A DNA stretch of 64,000 bases. It comes from Mycobacteriales bacterium. Its GTDB lineage: Bacteria > Actinomycetota > Actinomycetes > Mycobacteriales > Mycobacteriaceae. Position numbers and translations under genes: made by a program. Of the stretch, positions 1 through 10,052 are shown piece by piece. The notes under the pieces are model-generated. The model did no database searches. It was not told the DNA's origin and saw only the letters and a list, made by a program, of their open reading frames with translations. The DNA lies in the NCBI GenBank assembly GCA_012842085.1, contig DUTM01000010.1:39607-103606 (forward strand), in the 5' to 3' direction. Position 1 is the stretch's first letter. Every line of letters starts with the position of its first letter.

Positions 1-1037
1 GTAAGAATTCCGTCACCAGTAGTGGCGTATTCAGGAATCACAATATGGCCGGATTGTTCTCCGCCGAGACTGTAATCATTGGCTCGCAGATCCTCTAAAA
101 CATAGCGGTCACCTACTGCAGTGCACCGCAGTTGGATGCCCTGTTCCTGCATAGCGATATGAAGGCCCAGGTTGGACATGACGGTAGCGACAAGGGTGTT
201 TTCGGCAAGGCGACCCTCTTCTTTCATCGCCACAGCCAAAATGGCCATAATTTGATCGCCATCGATCAAATTCCCGTCGCGGTCAATAGCTAGGCACCGA
301 TCTGCATCACCATCGTGCGCGATACCAAGATCCGCATTATTGTCGAGGACTGCCTGACGCAGATCCTCCATATGGGTAGAGCCACAGTTGTCGTTAATGT
401 TGAGGCCATCGGGGGAAGTGTGGATCTGGATTACGTTCGCACCCGCACGTTCATAGGCGAGTGGGGCGGCAGTGGAAGCTGCGCCATTCGCACCGTCAAC
501 CACTACTGTGATTTCGGAAAGGTCGTGGGTGCGTGTTTTGAGAAGGTGCTCCAAGTATGTTTCGAGGGCTTCGGACTGGGCTTGGCGGATACGTCCGACA
601 GCCGCACCAGTAGGTGGGTTGAGGAAGCAATCTTTGAGGCGTTCTTCAATAGCATCCTCGACCGCGTCATCAAGTTTGTGGCCTCCTGCCGCAAAGAATT
701 TGATGCCGTTATCGGGCATGGGATTGTGGGAGGCAGAGATCATGACGCCGAGTGCTGCGTCACGTTTTGCGGTTTCGTAGGCAACCGCCGGGGTGGGGAG
801 TACCCCCAGTAAGTCAACATCCACTCCCCTGCTGGTGAGTCCAGCGGCGAGGGCAGCTTCCAGCATTTCTCCAGAAACTCGCGGGTCGCGGCCCACTACA
901 ACGCGTGGCCTTTCTGCGCCTGTCTGCTGTGCTGCTAGCACTTGGGCTGCAGCGGCTCCAAGTTGCATTGCGAGACACGGGCTGAGCGTATCGTTTGCAA
1001 GCCCACGTACACCGTCGGTTCCAAAGAGTCGTGCCAT
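1..1037 (-). CDS. glmM: Phosphoglucosamine mutase, 3' end outside the window
   Basis: Converts glucosamine-6-phosphate to glucosamine-1-phosphate for UDP-GlcNAc and peptidoglycan synthesis in the cytoplasm. The ATG at 1037 begins [12 protein letters not shown], the classic GlmM N-terminus. The phosphoserine loop ISASHNP lies near residue 100 and the Mg-binding loop DGDADRC near residue 240. About 345 codons are present of the roughly 445 usual for the family, so only the C-terminal phosphate-binding domain is missing. It follows rpsI after a hairpin, an order known from mycobacteria and corynebacteria. Confidence 0.95.
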   Translation of the reverse strand, partial: MARLFGTDGVRGLANDTLSPCLAMQLGAAAAQVLAAQQTGAERPRVVVGRDPRVSGEMLEAALAAGLTSRGVDVDLLGVLPTPAVAYETAKRDAALGVMISASHNPMPDNGIKFFAAGGHKLDDAVEDAIEERLKDCFLNPPTGAAVGRIRQAQSEALETYLEHLLKTRTHDLSEITVVVDGANGAASTAAPLAYERAGANVIQIHTSPDGLNINDNCGSTHMEDLRQAVLDNNADLGIAHDGDADRCLAIDRDGNLIDGDQIMAILAVAMKEEGRLAENTLVATVMSNLGLHIAMQEQGIQLRCTAVGDRYVLEDLRANDYSLGGEQSGHIVIPEYATTGDGIL

Positions 1038-1096
1038 GGTTGTAATCCTACTCTGCAGGGTGGAGTGTCTTTGACAGGGGAAGGAAGAATATGGGA

Positions 1097-1130
1097 AATG
1101 CCCCGACAAACCATAGAGGGTCGGGGCATT
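1097..1130 (-). terminator. Hairpin between rpsI and glmM
   Basis: Perfect 11-bp inverted repeat, AATGCCCCGAC and GTCGGGGCATT, with a 12-nt loop, just past the rpsI stop codon. The sequence after it on the minus strand is only moderately T-rich, so it may attenuate rather than fully stop transcription into glmM. Confidence 0.6.
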
Positions 1131-1148
1131 CCACAAGCAGTAATGAAT

Positions 1149-1673
1149 TTAGCGCTTGGAGTACTGCGGAGCGCGACGTGCTCCGTGGAGACCAGCCTTC
1201 TTGCGCTCGACTGCACGAGAGTCGCGAGTCAAGAATCCAGCCTTCTTCAGGGCAGCGCGATCATCCGGGTTGACCAGGTTGAGACCACGGGCAATAGCTA
1301 GACGCATTGCGCCAGCCTGTCCGGAGGGTCCACCGCCACCCAGAATAGCCTTGACGTCGAACTGTTCTTCGCGGTCAACAAGTACCAGCGGGGACTTGAT
1401 GAGCTGCTGATGAACCTTGTTCGGGAAGTAGTCTTCGAGGCTGCGTCCGTTGCAATCAAACTTGCCGGAGCCCGGGGTCATGGTGACGCGAACAATGGCT
1501 TGCTTGCGACGTCCCACAGCCTGCACCGGACCAGATACCGGAGCGGGCTCAACTTCTGCCTCAATGTTTTCAACAGTGATGTCGGCGGTGAGTTCTTCAG
1601 CAGCTTCCTGAGCGGCTGCTTCCACTGCGGCATCTTCTGCGACGGTCTCGTCGATGTTCTTTTCTTCAGACAT
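1149..1673 (-). CDS. rpsI: 30S ribosomal protein S9 with acidic N-terminal extension
   Basis: Small-subunit protein whose basic C-terminal tail reaches the P-site tRNA. The body ([10 protein letters not shown] onward) and the tail ending QYSKR are typical S9. At 174 aa it exceeds the usual 130, because about 48 N-terminal residues rich in Glu and Ala precede the S9 fold, an actinobacterial feature. Its ATG shares one base with the rplM stop (TAATG), so translation is probably coupled to rplM. Confidence 0.97.
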   Translation of the reverse strand: MSEEKNIDETVAEDAAVEAAAQEAAEELTADITVENIEAEVEPAPVSGPVQAVGRRKQAIVRVTMTPGSGKFDCNGRSLEDYFPNKVHQQLIKSPLVLVDREEQFDVKAILGGGGPSGQAGAMRLAIARGLNLVNPDDRAALKKAGFLTRDSRAVERKKAGLHGARRAPQYSKR

Positions 1674-2116
1674 TACTGAGCCACCTGCTTCATCTCGTAG
1701 GGAACGGGTTTTTGTGCAGCGTGCGGATGCTCGGAACCGGCGTAAACCTTGAGCCGTCCGATCATGTTGCTGCCGAGGCGGGTGTGCGGGAGCATGCCCT
1801 TCACAGCCTTCTCAACCACGTAAGGGGAATTGGACTTCAGCATGTCGCCCAAAACGTCGGCACGCAGTCCACCCGGGAAGCCGGAGTGGCGGTAAAGCTT
1901 GACCTGTTCGCGCTTGTTAGCGGAAACAGCAACCTTTTCAGCGTTGATGATGACGACGAAGTCTCCGCCATCAACGTTGGGGGTATAGGTGGGCTTGTGT
2001 TTGCCGCGGAGCAATTTGGCGGCCTGGGTTGCTAGACGACCCAGTACCACGTCTGTGGCGTCGATGACGTACCATTTACGGTCGACGTCACCGCCTTTAG
2101 GTACATAAGTAGACAA
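1673..2116 (-). CDS. rplM: 50S ribosomal protein L13
   Basis: Early-assembly large-subunit protein, 147 aa, the usual L13 length. I start it at TTG 2116 (product [10 protein letters not shown], then [10 protein letters not shown]) because an AGGAAG ribosome site lies about 5-8 bases upstream and mycobacterial L13 begins at the same point (MPTYAPK). An open frame continues upstream but has no conserved sequence. It forms an operon with rpsI. Confidence 0.95.
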   Translation of the reverse strand: MSTYVPKGGDVDRKWYVIDATDVVLGRLATQAAKLLRGKHKPTYTPNVDGGDFVVIINAEKVAVSANKREQVKLYRHSGFPGGLRADVLGDMLKSNSPYVVEKAVKGMLPHTRLGSNMIGRLKVYAGSEHPHAAQKPVPYEMKQVAQ

Positions 2117-2282
2117 AGTGACTTCCTCGTCTCTTGAAATCTGCCGGCCAATAGTATCTCCTCGGTTTAGAACAGCGGCCGGTTGGGACCTGTGAAACCT
2201 TGTTACTTCCGCAGATTGTGGAAGTGGTGAAGAGACACCGTTCAGCAATGTTACCAGTTGTTATGCGCGTATAAAAATTTGT

Positions 2283-2317
2283 AAAACGCACCACCGAGAA
2301 GCTCGATGATGCGTTTT
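2283..2317 (-). terminator. Terminator downstream of the esx/eccC unit
   Basis: Inverted repeat AAAACGCA and TGCGTTTT with inner pairing, followed on the minus strand by ACAAATTTTTAT. A second short hairpin (GCCTGTC-AC-GACAGGC, 2335-2350) lies between it and the WXG100 stop. The pair probably ends ESX-4 transcription before rplM. The rplM promoter must lie between here and 2116. Confidence 0.65.
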
Positions 2318-2383
2318 AGCTTGTATGAGATTGTGCCTGTCACGACAGGCTATAGAGGTTTTATACCACTTGGTCTTTAGTCT

Positions 2384-2671
2384 TTACATCCAAGAGGCGG
2401 CAGCGCGACGGTTGGTGTCGTTCATGGCGTCGTTACCCTGGCCAACGATAACCCCGATGCGATCCAGAACCTGGTTGAGTTCTGCGGTGGCGCGGTCCCA
2501 TTTCAGCTGTTGAGCCTTGTAAGCTTCGGCGGCCTCACCTTCCCAGGTGGACACTAGCGGCTGCAGGTAGGCTTTGAGATCGTCCAGCATGGTGTTCAGC
2601 TTGGAAGCAGACTGAGCAATATCCATGCGAGAGGCCTCGATAGAGGCGAAGTCGTAGCGAATTGTATCCAT
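2384..2671 (-). CDS. WXG100-family ESX-4 secreted protein, EsxT position
   Basis: Small helical-hairpin protein of the Esx family, exported by type VII secretion as a heterodimer with its neighbour. It is about 95 aa, with the W-E-G turn near the middle (STWEGEAAEAY) and no signal peptide. Three in-frame ATGs lie at 2680, 2677 and 2671. GGAG abuts the first but is 9 bases from the third, so 2671 is preferred. Its position matches esxT (Rv3444c) of M. tuberculosis ESX-4, by synteny rather than by clear sequence identity. Confidence 0.88.
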   Translation of the reverse strand: MDTIRYDFASIEASRMDIAQSASKLNTMLDDLKAYLQPLVSTWEGEAAEAYKAQQLKWDRATAELNQVLDRIGVIVGQGNDAMNDTNRRAAASWM

Positions 2672-2692
2672 GTTCATCATCTCCAGTAAGCC

Positions 2693-2992
2693 TTACAGAG
2701 AAAGGGTGTTGAGTTGTGCCAGGTGGTCTTCCTGGGATGCTTCGTATGCGGCGCTGTTGGCACGAATGGTCTCAGCAATAGTGTTGAGAGCCTCATTGAG
2801 CTGGCGGCCACTGTCTTGCCAACGAACCATGAGCTGGTCGAAGGCGACCTTGGCGGAGCCACGCCATGCAGCGTCAAGGCTACCCAGGCGCATTTGCAGA
2901 CCGTTCATTTCCGTCTGAACTTGCTGTGCGATATCAACGACATGATTGGCGGCAGACGACATAGTATCGGTCTGAGTATTAAGAGCCACCAT
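2693..2992 (-). CDS. WXG100-family ESX-4 secreted protein, EsxU position
   Basis: Partner Esx protein, 99 aa, with the turn W-R-G (DAAWRGSAKVAF) flanked by two predicted helices. The ATG at 2992 has AAGGAG 5 bases upstream, so the longer upstream frame is rejected. It lies 21 bases from the next WXG100 gene, consistent with co-translation of a heterodimer. Its position matches esxU (Rv3445c). Confidence 0.88.
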   Translation of the reverse strand: MVALNTQTDTMSSAANHVVDIAQQVQTEMNGLQMRLGSLDAAWRGSAKVAFDQLMVRWQDSGRQLNEALNTIAETIRANSAAYEASQEDHLAQLNTLSL

Positions 2993-3154
2993 GTTCACTC
3001 CTTCGTAATATGTTCGGGAGAAGGGTTTTGTTTGCGCCACACCCCCTTTGGCTGCGGCTTGCTTCTCACCACATATGACGCCACTATGCCCAAAAGGGTT
3101 CCCGACATCTGAAAGATTTTTTAATATTTTTCGAATTTACGGGTTCTACGCAGG

Positions 3155-4492
3155 TCAGGATAGTTTTTCGAATTTTATTTGGGATAGCAAAGGTGCACAT
3201 TTGCGGAGTGCTTTACTCTTCACCATGCCGTCCTGCATCCGGTATTGGCACCCAAAGGACAATGCGGTAGTGCCGTTGTAGATCACTACCCATTCGGCGC
3301 GAGATGCTTCACCGCTAATTTCTTGGTAGCTGAGTGCAATCGGATAGTGCAGCTGCAGGGGGATCCCAAAATAGGGGTCCCTCCATTCGCGGTAAATACT
3401 GTCCGGATTCTGCAACTCTCGAGATAGCTGCTGAGCCAGTTCCTTCTTCGGATCGGGTTGTACCGTCACCAGCACTCGCATCTGTGGCTCTGTTGACGGC
3501 AGAAATACTCGCTTCCAATCTGTCGCTGCGGGTCCATCAGATTTCTCGTCCCCAATATTGTGGGAGGAATCCTTATCGATGTCCCAGGATGTTGGCAGGA
3601 ATAGTTTTCCTCCCGGGAATTCAATCCACTCACCCTGCACCTTAGTGCCGGATTCTGGGGGCTCGTTGGCTGCTAGCGGCTCTCCGCCGCTCTCAGAAAT
3701 TACTATTTCGTCGGTTGGGGAGGAATTTTTCACAGCCGCTACTCCCCCGCCGATTGCTACTGCTGCCACCACCGCAAGCGAAGCTGCTACCCAGGGCCAC
3801 TTTTTGCGTACTGGGGTTTCGTCAGCATGGCGTTTCTCTGCGACCTGCTGGGCCATGCTCTCCAAATAAGCTTGGTCGGTGAGCACATCGTTGACGTCAT
3901 CAATGGTGACGCGGTAGGACATAACACCAGCAGTAATGAGGGTGTCGCAAATCAGTTGGCAGAGCTCTGCTTTATTGCCGCTATATTCGCCAAGGATCAG
4001 CACGTCCGTATCGTCATCGAAGCGGTCCACTGCCGCTCGAATCGTAGATCCTACGGAGTAGCGCCATTCTTCGGAGTTGAATGTTCCGGCGGCAAAACCC
4101 ATGCCGGGGAACATTTCTTGATACTTCAGATTCCCAGTGAAGTGGTCGGCGATGCAGATCACCATGTGTTTGGCGGAGAACTCTACCGTGCAGACATAGT
4201 GGGGAGGACAGGAGCGGGCATCAAAACTAATCCAGTCGTTCGCAACCTTCCAGCTGGGACGCGGCATCTCCGTGGTCTGGCAAATCCGCATGAACTCTTG
4301 TTTAAGTGGACTGTCCCATGCGCTGGGAACGATCAGTACGTCCTCTTGGGGGCAGCCTTCAAAAAACCATTCCAGAAGTGGGGAATGTGCTGGAGCAACC
4401 AGCAATCCCTTCAGAAAATCGTCTGGATCGATGGGCAGTATTTCCCCGTGATAAACAACTGCGGTTCCCCACAGTCCCGTAAAAGTGGTCAT
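3155..4492 (-). CDS. Type VII secretion-associated protein, Rv3446c family
   Basis: 445-aa protein between eccC4 and the esx pair, where ESX-4 loci encode the Rv3446c-type component of unknown function. The N-terminal ~210 residues look cytoplasmic and may be a degenerate actin/Hsp70-like fold, which is an inference. One transmembrane helix lies at about residues 232-254. The rest (LPTSWDI, FLPSTEPQMRVLVTVQP) would be extracytoplasmic. Its ATG overlaps the eccC stop by one base (TAATG), so it is probably coupled to eccC. Confidence 0.85.
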   Translation of the reverse strand: MTTFTGLWGTAVVYHGEILPIDPDDFLKGLLVAPAHSPLLEWFFEGCPQEDVLIVPSAWDSPLKQEFMRICQTTEMPRPSWKVANDWISFDARSCPPHYVCTVEFSAKHMVICIADHFTGNLKYQEMFPGMGFAAGTFNSEEWRYSVGSTIRAAVDRFDDDTDVLILGEYSGNKAELCQLICDTLITAGVMSYRVTIDDVNDVLTDQAYLESMAQQVAEKRHADETPVRKKWPWVAASLAVVAAVAIGGGVAAVKNSSPTDEIVISESGGEPLAANEPPESGTKVQGEWIEFPGGKLFLPTSWDIDKDSSHNIGDEKSDGPAATDWKRVFLPSTEPQMRVLVTVQPDPKKELAQQLSRELQNPDSIYREWRDPYFGIPLQLHYPIALSYQEISGEASRAEWVVIYNGTTALSFGCQYRMQDGMVKSKALRKCAPLLSQIKFEKLS

Positions 4493-7400
4493 TATTGAGC
4501 GTCGTCCTTTTTATCAATGGGGTAGGCAATCTGCACCACCATGTGCTCGCCGTTCTCATTAACTGTGTCGGCACGGCCCACGGGCAGCGGACGGGCTTTA
4601 CGTCCGTTGAGGATGGCACCTTCTTCCTTAGATCCGTTCATCAAAAGTGTGGTGGGGTGCAATTCACGGAGTCGAGTGAGAAAGGGCTCGAAGCTGGCGC
4701 GCGAGAATCCGGTACAGCGGCGTGCCACAATGACATGCAAACCAATGTCACGGCCATAGGGCAGCAGCTCAACGAGATCCAATAGGGGGTTTCCGGAGGA
4801 GCTTGCGACCAAGTCATAGTCATCGACAACCAGGTACACGTCAGGCCCTTCCCACCAGGAGCGGTTCTGCAACTGAACTGGATCGATAACACCCGATGGC
4901 AGTCGATCTTCCAGGGCTTTTTTGAGCTGCCCAGCAAAAGACATTACTTCCTGCTTGGTGGAGGCATATCCTGCCAGGTGGCTTTGTGGGCAGGCGCCTA
5001 GGAGTTGACGGCGATAGTCAACAATGAGGAATTTGGCGTCTTTGGGCTCTGCCACTTTAGTTAGCCGTTGCACAAATGTGCGCAGGAGCGTGGATTTACC
5101 GGAGCCGTCACCGATAACGAGCAGATTCTCTTTTTGGCCAGTGTCGAAAACGTAGTTCCCCAGGGTGTTTCCTTCGATGCCCAAAGGCACTCGGTACCCA
5201 TGGCCACTGCGGGTAATGGGCTCCAGTTCTGCCAGATCGGCCACGCGCGGCAGCAACGCCAACGGCTGCACCGGAGGCACAGACTCCCAGCGCTCAGCAA
5301 TCTGCAACAAACCAGCTTGGTTTTGGAGAGCGAACAAGAAATGGAGACCCGTTTCGGTAATACCGCGGCCCGGCATCTTGGGAACCTTTTCAGCGTTCCG
5401 GCGCCCCATCATGGAGTCGGCGGTGTCGCCGAGGCGAAGCTCCCACCGGGTGGTGAGACTGTCACGCGGCGCAGCACGCACATCCGCCCATCGCTGCGCA
5501 CTAACCACAAGGTGAATATTGTAGGAAAGACCTTCGCGGGCGATCTGCCGGACTTTCTCCTCAATCTCCATGTCGTTTTCTACGAGGGCGGCCCAGCCGT
5601 CAATCATGAGGACAATATGCTGCTCGATAGGCAGTTCGCCATCTGCACGGCCTCGCAATTCCTGCCCGACCTCAGCAAATGTGCGTTCCAAACGTTCCGT
5701 ATCGGAGGTTGAGCAAACCGATGCGCAATGCGGCAAGATACGCAGGTGGGAAAGTACGCCACCACCAGCGTCAACCGCATAAAGTTTAAGATTTTCGGGG
5801 GAATTCTCTTGGCAGAGCGCGGAGGCGATCGTCACCAGCGCCTCGGATTTACCGGACTGGGTCGTTCCTACGACTAGAGCATGTTCCACGCTGGACAGTG
5901 ACACGCGCATTGCTTTACGCATCTGTTGCGCCGGCACGTCCACCAGTCCCACAACGCCTTGCTGGGAAAGCTCATCTACTTCCATCACCCCGGAAGTGGA
6001 AACCGCCAACAGTTGTGCAGCTTCTGTTACGCTGATCTGCTCTGGCAAGGGCGGCAACCACACTTGGTGTGCTCGCGGCAGGTTCGCAGGGAACTTGTTG
6101 AGGAGGGTGTGAAAGATAGTCCGTTCCTCGGAGTCCTCCTCGACCGGATGTTCCTCTTCCGCGGCTTCGATAGTGACCTCGGGTTGTTCCTCCCGCACCT
6201 CAATGGAATATCCATAGGTGCCGGCGCGAAGGGGGCTGACACCATAAAACTCTAGGAAGCGATCTTCCTTGTCATAGACTTCGAGCTCGTCTCGGTCGCG
6301 GCGGTGGACTCTTTTTTGCACCGCACCGGACACGTAAAAGGCGCGGAATTTCTGTAGCTCTTCACCGCCGCCGCAAAGATAACCCACACCGGGCATCTGG
6401 GGGAGTTCGTAGGCTGCTGCCACCCCGATAACAGAGCGGGATTCCGCGGCGGAGAAAGTTTTGAGAGCAATCCGATACGACAGGTGGGATTCCAATCCCC
6501 GCAGTTTACCCGCATCAATACGCTGGGATGCGAGCAACAAGTGAACGTGGAGGGAACGTCCAAGCCGACCAATCTGCACGAAAAGATCAGCAAAATCCGG
6601 GCGTTCCGACAGCAACTCCGAAAACTCGTCCACAATAATGAGCAGAGCGGGAAGGTGCGGGTATTTTTCCACATCTACCAGCCCCCGTGAGCGGGCCTTA
6701 TTGTATTCATCAATATTGGCGTAGCCGCCCGCCGCATGCAGGATCTCCTGACGGCGCCGAAGTTCACCTTCCAGAGCGGCGTACATACGTTCCACCGCCA
6801 GGGCATCATCAGACAAGTTAGTGATGACTGCCGCCACGTGGGGTGCCCCCGCAATACCGGAGAATGTTGCGCCACCTTTAAAGTCAATAAGAACAAGGTT
6901 CACTTGGTCGGGGCTGTGGGAGGCCAACAAGCCAGCAACCAAAGTGCGCAGCAGCTCGGATTTACCGGAACCGGTAGCACCAATACAGAGTCCGTGTGGC
7001 CCCACACCACCTTGTGCAGATTCCTTGAAGTCCAGATAAACAGGCTTGCCTTCATCGTCCAAGCCGAAAGGAATCCGCAGCCGGTCCCGGCCCACCTTCA
7101 AAGACCAATCGCGGTCGGCCAAGAAATTATCAACTTCCCCCATACCAAGCAGGGTGAAGAGGTCTTCTTTTGTCGTTTCCTCATCGTCCCCTGCGGCGGC
7201 AGTGTCGCCCTTCGCGGCTACCGACAATCCAGCTAATTGGTGTGCCGCTGCAGTGGCATCGGCATGGGAGAGTTGTTCGGCATATCCGACCACCGAGTAT
7301 TCACCTTCGAAACTGGCGGTAAGAACGTTCTCCTCATCAACATGCAGCCACATGCCCTGTTCATCATCTTCTTCATGAGGGAGGAAAGCGATCACATTGT

Positions 7401-8397
7401 TGAAGTAGGGACCACGGGCTTCCAGAAACTCTGCACTGTCGGTGATGAGCACGGTGGTGCCGGTAGCTGGAACCACCGCACGCATATCAAAAACATTGTC
7501 CAGCAAGTTCACCGGGTAGAGGTCAGCAGCTTCTTGACGCACGACGTGGGGAGCCCACTTCATGAGCTCCAGCCATTCGGGATCTTCACAAGCCAAAATA
7601 ACGTGGCAATCTTCGGGGTGGTGGGTAAGCAAAAATGTCATCACCATAGACCGGAAGAGAGCTCGAGATTTCTCTTCATCCCCTGTTACCGCAACCCGTC
7701 CAAAGCCTTTCATACTGAAGACAATGGGCATGTCAGACAGCATATTGGCCTGCTGCGAAAAGAGGTGCAGGGCAGCTACCGAAATGGGTTCTAGTTCCTC
7801 TTCACGGGGTAGTTCCGGAAAAATGTATTTCTCTTCCGTGGCACGCGGCCCACTGGCGATACGTAGGCAAAGGAAAGAATCGTCATCTTCCCTAATCGCC
7901 CAAAAATAGCGATGATCAAAAACTGAACGATAGCGCGCACCATGCGGGAACCGCTCCTCTTCTTCCTTGCGGAAAAGCTGTTGCAGTTCATTCCGTTCGT
8001 CTTCCAGCTCTGCGAGATAACGAATATATTCGCGGCGGCGGCGCATCATCTCCTGTTTGGTGTTTCCGCCTCCCAGGGAGCTAGAAATCATCGTGCCGGC
8101 AGATGCCAGCATCATGATCGGAAACATCAGCATCATCGGGCTCATGCGGCCGCCAGATCGAGCCATCCAGATGACAGAACCAAGAACACCTACCACCATG
8201 ACGATGGGCATGAGTTTGGGGAGCAGCGGTGTGGGATCTGCGGTCGGCACCTCCGGAGCAGGCTCAATCTCGATCGGCTCAAACTCTGCGGATTCCGGAT
8301 CGGGAAGACGACGCAGCCGTACCGGACGGGTGACTTCCGCGCGGAAGCCCGTCGTGCTGCCATTCATATGCGCTTGTGAAGATTGGTGTTCAGACAT
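4492..8397 (-). CDS. eccC: ESX-4 type VII secretion ATPase EccC
   Basis: Membrane-anchored FtsK/SpoIIIE ATPase that powers export of WXG100 substrates. It has 1301 aa, full length for a fused EccCa-EccCb. Two transmembrane helices lie at about residues 61-80 and 86-104. Three ATPase domains follow, with Walker A motifs GATGSGKS (near 473), GTTQSGKS (near 843) and GDGSGKS (near 1097). The Walker B segment LLIIVDEF is visible in domain 1. All three P-loops keep Gly-Lys-Ser, so none is obviously dead. The ATG at 8397 follows GGGGAA. The gene leads the minus-strand unit eccC, Rv3446c-like, esxU, esxT and is divergent from eccD. Confidence 0.96.
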   Translation of the reverse strand: MSEHQSSQAHMNGSTTGFRAEVTRPVRLRRLPDPESAEFEPIEIEPAPEVPTADPTPLLPKLMPIVMVVGVLGSVIWMARSGGRMSPMMLMFPIMMLASAGTMISSSLGGGNTKQEMMRRRREYIRYLAELEDERNELQQLFRKEEEERFPHGARYRSVFDHRYFWAIREDDDSFLCLRIASGPRATEEKYIFPELPREEELEPISVAALHLFSQQANMLSDMPIVFSMKGFGRVAVTGDEEKSRALFRSMVMTFLLTHHPEDCHVILACEDPEWLELMKWAPHVVRQEAADLYPVNLLDNVFDMRAVVPATGTTVLITDSAEFLEARGPYFNNVIAFLPHEEDDEQGMWLHVDEENVLTASFEGEYSVVGYAEQLSHADATAAAHQLAGLSVAAKGDTAAAGDDEETTKEDLFTLLGMGEVDNFLADRDWSLKVGRDRLRIPFGLDDEGKPVYLDFKESAQGGVGPHGLCIGATGSGKSELLRTLVAGLLASHSPDQVNLVLIDFKGGATFSGIAGAPHVAAVITNLSDDALAVERMYAALEGELRRRQEILHAAGGYANIDEYNKARSRGLVDVEKYPHLPALLIIVDEFSELLSERPDFADLFVQIGRLGRSLHVHLLLASQRIDAGKLRGLESHLSYRIALKTFSAAESRSVIGVAAAYELPQMPGVGYLCGGGEELQKFRAFYVSGAVQKRVHRRDRDELEVYDKEDRFLEFYGVSPLRAGTYGYSIEVREEQPEVTIEAAEEEHPVEEDSEERTIFHTLLNKFPANLPRAHQVWLPPLPEQISVTEAAQLLAVSTSGVMEVDELSQQGVVGLVDVPAQQMRKAMRVSLSSVEHALVVGTTQSGKSEALVTIASALCQENSPENLKLYAVDAGGGVLSHLRILPHCASVCSTSDTERLERTFAEVGQELRGRADGELPIEQHIVLMIDGWAALVENDMEIEEKVRQIAREGLSYNIHLVVSAQRWADVRAAPRDSLTTRWELRLGDTADSMMGRRNAEKVPKMPGRGITETGLHFLFALQNQAGLLQIAERWESVPPVQPLALLPRVADLAELEPITRSGHGYRVPLGIEGNTLGNYVFDTGQKENLLVIGDGSGKSTLLRTFVQRLTKVAEPKDAKFLIVDYRRQLLGACPQSHLAGYASTKQEVMSFAGQLKKALEDRLPSGVIDPVQLQNRSWWEGPDVYLVVDDYDLVASSSGNPLLDLVELLPYGRDIGLHVIVARRCTGFSRASFEPFLTRLRELHPTTLLMNGSKEEGAILNGRKARPLPVGRADTVNENGEHMVVQIAYPIDKKDDAQ

Positions 8398-8633
8398 AAT
8401 TCCCCTAGTGAACTCTGCGGCCGATCATAAACAACTCACTATTTTGGTGGGGACGCTACATTGTCATCAACCATAAAACCCCACCAATTAAGTCACTTGT
8501 TTTTTACGCATTTCCGCTGCTCAAGGACTTTTATTTGCAAAGGAAACCATCATAAATGAAAAGTAAACCCTTGACGTTTTGGGGCCTGCCTATCAGGGTG
8601 TAATAGTCCATCTCTCTTTAATGGGGGTTAATT

Positions 8634-10043
8634 ATGGTCGCCTTGCGCGTCAACATCCATACACCGCAGGAACGTATTTCGATTGCTATCCCGAGTACGC
8701 TCTTTCCCACCGAAGCTGCGTCCTACCTGCTGCAATTACTGCGCCAGCAAAAAGCAAACAGCGACGTGGACGACCCGTTGAACCCAACGTATGTGGAACA
8801 AGTAACTGATGCGCCTTGGCAGCTTTCCCACCTCACACAGGGGCCACTGCACGAAGACCGCACCCTTTTCGACAATGGGGTTCGTGACGGAGATGTGCTG
8901 CTCTTCGACAACAACCTGCACACCGCGGGTGTAGTACGGAACCCGAAACCAAAACAAGAGCTGGTGGACGCTCTCACCGACGAAGAAAGACTGTCGGAAC
9001 TACGGCAGTCGGGTCGCTCCATTAGTTTCGTTGCTCTCCTCATGATGGTGGTGGGGGCTTTTGCTGCTGCCTTCCACCCCAGTTGGTGGAGTTTCGGAAT
9101 TATTGCTGCCGCACTTATCGCTACCATGGCCTTCAACATGGTGGTGCTATACCGACAAGGTGACAACGACAGTTTGCGCATCAGCGCCATAGCTTTCGCT
9201 CTCGCCATCCCCCTCGGTTTAGCTATTCCGACTGTTCACGAAGCACTCACCCTACCCACAAAATTACTTATTGGGGTGGTGGTGCTCATGTTCTTCATTC
9301 TCGTTTATCACGGGCTGCGCCTAGCACCGATCAAAGAACCTGGCGTGGGTGGCTTGCTGGTAGCCGTCTTATTTGTACTTCTCGGCCTTATCTTGGTGGA
9401 ATTCACTGACCTTACATTTCGCTCCATTGGCAGCACTGGCCTACTTATTAGCTGCATCTTGCTGCTTGGTTCAGCCCGGATTTCCCTCTGGATCGCACGC
9501 GTCAAAGTACCTATTACTGCGCTCATAGATATTGATCTTCCGCTCTTTACGCAAACTCCTCTCAACTCGGATTTACAGAAGAAGATTAGTCTCGCACGCC
9601 ACCTTCACAGCGTGATCACTATCGGCGCAGTGTATCTGGTGGTGGCGTCTACTCTCGCAATGATGGAATGGCCATGGGCCGAACATTACGAAATGCCGAA
9701 CGTATGGCAGTGGCTACTGCTGTCTTTCGTGATCATCGCGCTTTTGTCCTCTGCCGTCCACGCGGTTTACCGCCATCACACGTTGTGGCTTCTCGCAGGA
9801 ACACAACTAGTTTTCTCAATTATTGCGGTCACCATCGCGGTGGCAGCACATCCCGCCGGTGGTTTTGCGCTACTCCTCGGATCGCTCATTGTGATGAGCA
9901 GCTTGTGGCTGTGGGTGACGCAATGGAGCATCACCCCCATCGTGCAGAAAGTTATTGAGGTCATCGAGATTATTTTGCTGTCGATTGCACTGCCCATCGG
10001 CATTGTTGCAAACGGCCTCGTTCCGTTCTTGCTGTCCCTCTAG
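8634..10043 (+). CDS. eccD: ESX-4 membrane channel subunit EccD
   Basis: Polytopic core subunit of the type VII translocon in the inner membrane. The N-terminal ~95 residues form a ubiquitin-like (YukD) domain (LRVNIHTPQERISIAIP). About 11 hydrophobic helices follow from residue ~130 to the C-terminus. 469 aa is normal for EccD4. It is separated from divergent eccC by 236 bp that must hold both promoters. A TTGACG at 8571 is a possible -35 box, but I see no well-spaced -10. Its stop is nearly contiguous with mycP. Confidence 0.92.
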   Translation: MVALRVNIHTPQERISIAIPSTLFPTEAASYLLQLLRQQKANSDVDDPLNPTYVEQVTDAPWQLSHLTQGPLHEDRTLFDNGVRDGDVLLFDNNLHTAGVVRNPKPKQELVDALTDEERLSELRQSGRSISFVALLMMVVGAFAAAFHPSWWSFGIIAAALIATMAFNMVVLYRQGDNDSLRISAIAFALAIPLGLAIPTVHEALTLPTKLLIGVVVLMFFILVYHGLRLAPIKEPGVGGLLVAVLFVLLGLILVEFTDLTFRSIGSTGLLISCILLLGSARISLWIARVKVPITALIDIDLPLFTQTPLNSDLQKKISLARHLHSVITIGAVYLVVASTLAMMEWPWAEHYEMPNVWQWLLLSFVIIALLSSAVHAVYRHHTLWLLAGTQLVFSIIAVTIAVAAHPAGGFALLLGSLIVMSSLWLWVTQWSITPIVQKVIEVIEIILLSIALPIGIVANGLVPFLLSL

Positions 10044-10052
10044 GTGCCCCCG

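Noticed and set aside
8398..8633. TTGACG (8571) as the eccD promoter
   Set aside because: No -10 hexamer at 16-18 bases; TAATAG lies 24 bases away, so not listed as a promoter.
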